Of a stretch of DNA of 45,268 bases, positions 42,430-45,268 are shown one piece after another (position 1 is the stretch's first letter; every line of letters begins with the position of its first letter). The notes beneath the pieces are model-generated. The model was not told where the DNA came from, made no database searches, and worked only from the letters and a program-made list of their open reading frames with translations. The position numbers and the translations under genes were made by a program. The stretch spans positions 1-45,268 of the forward strand of contig JABLXM010000025.1 of assembly GCA_013177815.1 (NCBI GenBank), in the 5' to 3' direction. Source of the DNA: Anaerolineae bacterium (lineage in GTDB: Bacteria > Chloroflexota > Anaerolineae > Anaerolineales > Anaerolineaceae).

Positions 42430-43698
42430 TCAAGGAGTCAGGTAGGCGATGGCGATCACACCCAGGAGGATCAGTTGGATGAAGGAGAATATCGCCAGCA
42501 GCGTCAACGGCAGGCTGGTGGATCGCCCACTCTGTCCGATGCGTTGGGCGGAGGCTTTGAGGTCCTTGGCGACCTGGCTGAGCAGCCCCTGGGCGTTCAC
42601 CAGTTGCTGGTTGAACTTACCCTGCATGTCGTCCAGGTGCTGCTGGTTATCGGCGATGGCTTGGGCGGCGCTTTCCACCTTGTCGGCGATGTTGGTTTGC
42701 GCCTGGGCGGACTGGCTGATCGCCTGGGTGAGCGGCGAGATGCTTTGCATCGCACCCAGAGCCGTGTTCAATTGTGCCATGCTGGCGCGCAGGTCGGTCA
42801 GTGCGCTCTGGGTGGTGGTTTGGGTGGCTTGAGCCGACTGGTCCAGCCGCACGGAGGCATCCGCGATGCCCCGGCTGGCTTGCTCGATGCCGGTCTGGAT
42901 GCTCTGCATGTTGGCTTGCAGGCTGGCTGCGGCAGTTTCCAACCCGGATACGGCTGTATTCAGGCGGCTGGTCTGGGCTTGCAGGTTTGTGACGATATCG
43001 TTGGCGGTCTTTTGCTGGTTGAGCAAAGCCATGCTGGCGTTGAGCAACTGACTGTTATCGATTGTTGCCGCGCCGGCGGGAGCGCTGAGTGGGACTTGCC
43101 AAAGCAGCGCCTCCAGCCGGGTGCGCAGCGAAAGCGCTCCCCGCCGTTTGACGTTCTCCACCAGGTCGTGTCCCAAATTGACGAACAGCGTTGTGATGAA
43201 AATGACCAACAGGATGGTGAAATCGATGGCGGCGATCGAGGTAAGCGTGAACGAAGTCGAATTAGCCAGCGGACCAGAGTAGACGGTCTCCCCCAGCACC
43301 AGGAAGGTATCGAACCGTAGGTTGGGGTTTGATTGGATGGCGACGGTGTAGTTCTCGGAGACCACCCGCAAGGCGTACCAGGTGAACAGGATCGGCGCAA
43401 CCACCAGCACGTTGCGCATCCATTCCAGCACATTCAAGAGGTTTGCAGCCCAGGGCGGCGATTGGCTGGAGGACCGTTCCAGTGTGTCCAGACCCAGAAA
43501 GTCAGTCAGGCTGGCTTGGAACCACTGGGCAGCCTGAGGTTTGCCGACCTGCTGGATGACATATTCCAGGCGTTGACCGGCGTTCGGATCATACTCGTTC
43601 AGCTCGCGCCGCAGCGCGTCCAGGTTGTCCTTCAGGCTGGCAGGGTCCACCAGCGGCGGGGTTGGGGGGATGGGAAGGTTTTGCGAGGTGTTGGTCAT
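42430..43698 (-). CDS. Membrane protein with long cytoplasmic coiled coil, unknown family
   Basis: A 422-residue protein I cannot assign. Layout: Pro-rich and helical N-terminus (1-90), membrane helices at ~96-113 and ~151-175, a basic turn (ENVKRRG), then a ~175-residue Ala/Gln/Ser-rich coiled-coil region (~215-390; e.g. TSRLNTAVSGLETAAASLQA), and a third membrane helix at the extreme C-terminus (~396-420). The coil resembles regions of chemotaxis receptors and the tail of ZorA-type proteins, but I see no TolQ/MotA signature. It starts 18 nt after the MotB-like gene and ends 12 nt before the kinase gene. AGGGAG precedes its ATG. It may be the partner subunit of the MotB-like protein. Confidence 0.85.
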   Translation of the reverse strand: MTNTSQNLPIPPTPPLVDPASLKDNLDALRRELNEYDPNAGQRLEYVIQQVGKPQAAQWFQASLTDFLGLDTLERSSSQSPPWAANLLNVLEWMRNVLVVAPILFTWYALRVVSENYTVAIQSNPNLRFDTFLVLGETVYSGPLANSTSFTLTSIAAIDFTILLVIFITTLFVNLGHDLVENVKRRGALSLRTRLEALLWQVPLSAPAGAATIDNSQLLNASMALLNQQKTANDIVTNLQAQTSRLNTAVSGLETAAASLQANMQSIQTGIEQASRGIADASVRLDQSAQATQTTTQSALTDLRASMAQLNTALGAMQSISPLTQAISQSAQAQTNIADKVESAAQAIADNQQHLDDMQGKFNQQLVNAQGLLSQVAKDLKASAQRIGQSGRSTSLPLTLLAIFSFIQLILLGVIAIAYLTP

Positions 43699-43716
43699 GG
43701 CATGCTCCCTTGGTGG

Positions 43717-44280
43717 TCAATCCAACTGGCTGATGAAGAAAATCTCCAGCCGTATGGTTCCGCCGACCCCCGAGTCGTCCGGTGCCCACCACAGCGGTTT
43801 GTTCGCCATACCGGGTGGGAAGATGGTGGGAAACTCGGTCGTCAGTTTGTCGAAAGCCTGGCGCGCGCGTCCAATACCGGTTCCAACGTCGTTGGCGTAG
43901 CCGAAGACCAACACGAAGCCAGCCACCCTTCCCGGGTGCTTCGCCAGTTCGGTTGCCATTTTTGTTGCAAGGTCTTCAGTGGGGTAGATGTAGATGATGG
44001 CGGGGCGGGTTTCCAGACCCACCTCGGCGGTGGGGTAGAGCGTCGCGATGGCGGCTTGGGTGGGGGACAGGGTGAGCGTGGCGACCGGAGTAGCAGTCGT
44101 GGCGCTGGTCGGGTAGGGCGTGTAGGTTGGATAAGGCGTATAGGTCGGCTGCGGCGTGGCGGGCAGCCCTGAACCATTGCTTGGCGATTGGGCGTTCATC
44201 ACCAGGAATAATACTGCCAGTACCAGCAGCAGGTCGGCGAACAACCAGCCCGCGGTGGCAAAGATGTTGTTATCCTTCAA
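43717..44280 (-). CDS. Single-pass membrane protein with MotB-like anchor and OmpA-like C-terminus
   Basis: A 187-residue protein. The N-terminal helix GWLFADLLLVLAVLFLVM (11-28) resembles the MotB/ExbD/TolR anchor, in which an acidic residue at the membrane entry carries ions; here it is D16 in the FAD triplet, comparable to the YADFM of MotB. A Thr/Pro/Tyr-rich linker (~37-80, TPYPTYTPYPT) crosses the envelope. The distal domain (~88-187) contains GFVLVFGYANDVGTGIGRAR followed by QAFDKL, similar to the OmpA/MotB peptidoglycan-binding core (xGHTDNxGxxxxNxxLSxxRA) but altered. It is the first gene of the presumed operon with the coiled-coil protein and two kinase-like proteins. Assignment is by motif reading only. 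Confidence 0.75.
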   Translation of the reverse strand: MKDNNIFATAGWLFADLLLVLAVLFLVMNAQSPSNGSGLPATPQPTYTPYPTYTPYPTSATTATPVATLTLSPTQAAIATLYPTAEVGLETRPAIIYIYPTEDLATKMATELAKHPGRVAGFVLVFGYANDVGTGIGRARQAFDKLTTEFPTIFPPGMANKPLWWAPDDSGVGGTIRLEIFFISQLD

Positions 44281-44371
44281 TCGAATGTCTCCACAGACGT
44301 GTGGCGCGCCGCCGGATATTCTCGAGCGCGCTTCTTTCTCCCGGCACGATTATCCGAATGGTTATTATAGT

Positions 44372-45268
44372 CTATGGCAGAGGGATGACGGTGAAATCTT
44401 CGAACGCTGTGGCATAGCCGACCACTTCGTCATTCGTGTAGATACCGGTGGCGATCGAGATATCGCCAGACTGACGGCGACCGCTCAGGTCGAGTTCGGC
44501 GGTCAAGTTGTCATTGATGTACAACCAACCGATATCATACAGCGCGACCAGCGTGATGCGGTTGCGCTGCCCGGCACCGCTATTGAAATTGCCAGCCGTA
44601 TCATTTGCGATCCAGGTGCCGTCGGCGCTGCCGTCATTTTGCATCAATCCCCACTTGCCATTGCCGCTGATGATCATGCGATATTGCTGTTCACCGCTGG
44701 TATAGCGGAAGAGAAAACCGACATCGAAGGTGTGAAATGAGAAATCGTATGGGTTGACGAAAACGCCGGTGGCGATGAAGTTATCAAGGTCGACGTCTGC
44801 CTCGAATTCCTCGATCGCGCTATCGTCATCGTGGGGCAGTTCCCCACTGACGCCCTCAGCGTCGATCTCCCAGACCGAGAAATCGTCATACCCGGTTTCA
44901 TATCCGGTCTTTTCATTGCCGGTATAGAAACCCGTGCCCAGGTTGACCTTGCCGGCGGCTTGGCGGGCGGCGAGGTCAACCTGCCCCACCAGTTGATCGT
45001 TGATGAAGAACCACCCGCGCTCCTCGTACGCCACCACGCGCATGAAATTCGAGTCTGATGCACCGGTGCTCATGAAAGATGTCACCCCTTCATTGATCAA
45101 GTTGCCATCCGGGGTGTTAATATTGTTCATGAGTTTCCAACTGCCATCGGAAAAGGTCATCAGGCGGTACTGGTTGTCGTCTGTTGTCTGCCGGAAGAGA
45201 AAGCCATAATCCCATTTTCCTTCGTCGCTGCCGTAGGGGTTGGTGAAGATGACCTGGGCAATGAAATT
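44372..45268 (-). CDS. Partial protein with two tandem beta-sandwich-like repeats (5' end outside the window)
   Basis: The frame is open to the right edge, so the 298 visible residues are a C-terminal part. Two homologous ~135-residue repeats are seen: the first from NFIAQVIFTNPYG (residues 1-~137), the second from NFIATGVFVNPYD (163-298). Shared landmarks are GFLFR, QYR, a GxWxLM/GKWGLM strand, the GWFFIND/GWLYIND turn, GTGFYTGN/ATGIYTND, and YDDFSV/FEDFTV at the end. The pattern suggests a jelly-roll (LamG/concanavalin-like) binding fold. In genomes of this kind such domains can be the extracellular part of Ser/Thr kinases, so the missing N-terminus may be a kinase (inference). The MotB-like gene begins 91 nt downstream on the same strand. 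Confidence 0.85.
   Translation of the reverse strand, partial: NFIAQVIFTNPYGSDEGKWDYGFLFRQTTDDNQYRLMTFSDGSWKLMNNINTPDGNLINEGVTSFMSTGASDSNFMRVVAYEERGWFFINDQLVGQVDLAARQAAGKVNLGTGFYTGNEKTGYETGYDDFSVWEIDAEGVSGELPHDDDSAIEEFEADVDLDNFIATGVFVNPYDFSFHTFDVGFLFRYTSGEQQYRMIISGNGKWGLMQNDGSADGTWIANDTAGNFNSGAGQRNRITLVALYDIGWLYINDNLTAELDLSGRRQSGDISIATGIYTNDEVVGYATAFEDFTVIPLP

Noticed and set aside
42430-44280. Zorya-type antiphage system (ZorAB)
   Set aside because: The MotB-like/coiled-coil pair is reminiscent, but no TolQ/MotA signature is visible, and no ZorC, ZorD or ZorE nuclease/helicase gene is present in the window.

Overview
This window looks like a piece of a Chloroflexota (probably Anaerolineae-type) chromosome. 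This is inferred from gene content and style, not from a marker gene: GC-rich coding sequence, several Ser/Thr protein kinases carrying one membrane segment and Thr/Pro-rich extracellular linkers, a long membrane-anchored TPR protein, a four-subunit 2-oxoacid:ferredoxin oxidoreductase, and many TetR/transporter cassettes. I see no rRNA, tRNA, CRISPR array, transposase or phage gene.

Layout. 1-335: degenerate ~89-bp tandem repeat running off the left edge. 350-4428 (minus): GH13 alpha-glucanase, TetR regulator with matching operator-like sites, ABC-F ATPase. 4429-4801: gene-free, with a consensus promoter and a strong RNA-like stem. 4802-7598 (plus): DUF454 membrane protein, MFS transporter with a C-terminal extension, B3/B4-domain protein. 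7793-10181 (plus): TetR, MBL-fold hydrolase, NAD(P)-dependent reductase. 10279-12033: TPR-like protein (plus), then class II aldolase and ICMT-like methyltransferase (minus). 12372-14519: polyphosphate kinase. 14621-17339 (minus): ferredoxin, alpha, beta and gamma subunits of a VOR/KOR-type enzyme. 17698-19623: TPR protein. 19683-22623: consensus promoter, yybP-ykoY (Mn2+) riboswitch with overlapping terminator, and a P-type ATPase whose reading frame is broken near its N-terminus. 22836-25451 (minus): GH31 lipoprotein. 25627-27664: DHA2 efflux pump and TetR. 27867-31859: transmembrane Ser/Thr kinase followed by a membrane subtilase with a cytoplasmic zinc ribbon. 32092-37034: one 1,327-residue protein joining DppB-like permease, DppC-like permease and a degenerate M28 peptidase domain, translationally coupled to a CPBP protease. 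36974-39440 (minus): TetR, epimerase and SDR with 4-nt overlaps. 39514-44280 (minus): MotB/OmpA-like protein, coiled-coil membrane protein, Ser/Thr kinase and a pseudokinase. 44372-end (minus): 3' part of a protein with two tandem sensor-like repeats.

Most noteworthy: (i) the permease-permease-M28 fusion with three altered active-site positions; (ii) the Mn2+ riboswitch controlling a frame-disrupted P-type ATPase; (iii) the kinase/pseudokinase locus linked to a MotB-like and a coiled-coil membrane protein, which may be an undescribed envelope signalling or force-transducing module; (iv) the kinase-subtilase pair. All functional links are inference from sequence and gene order.
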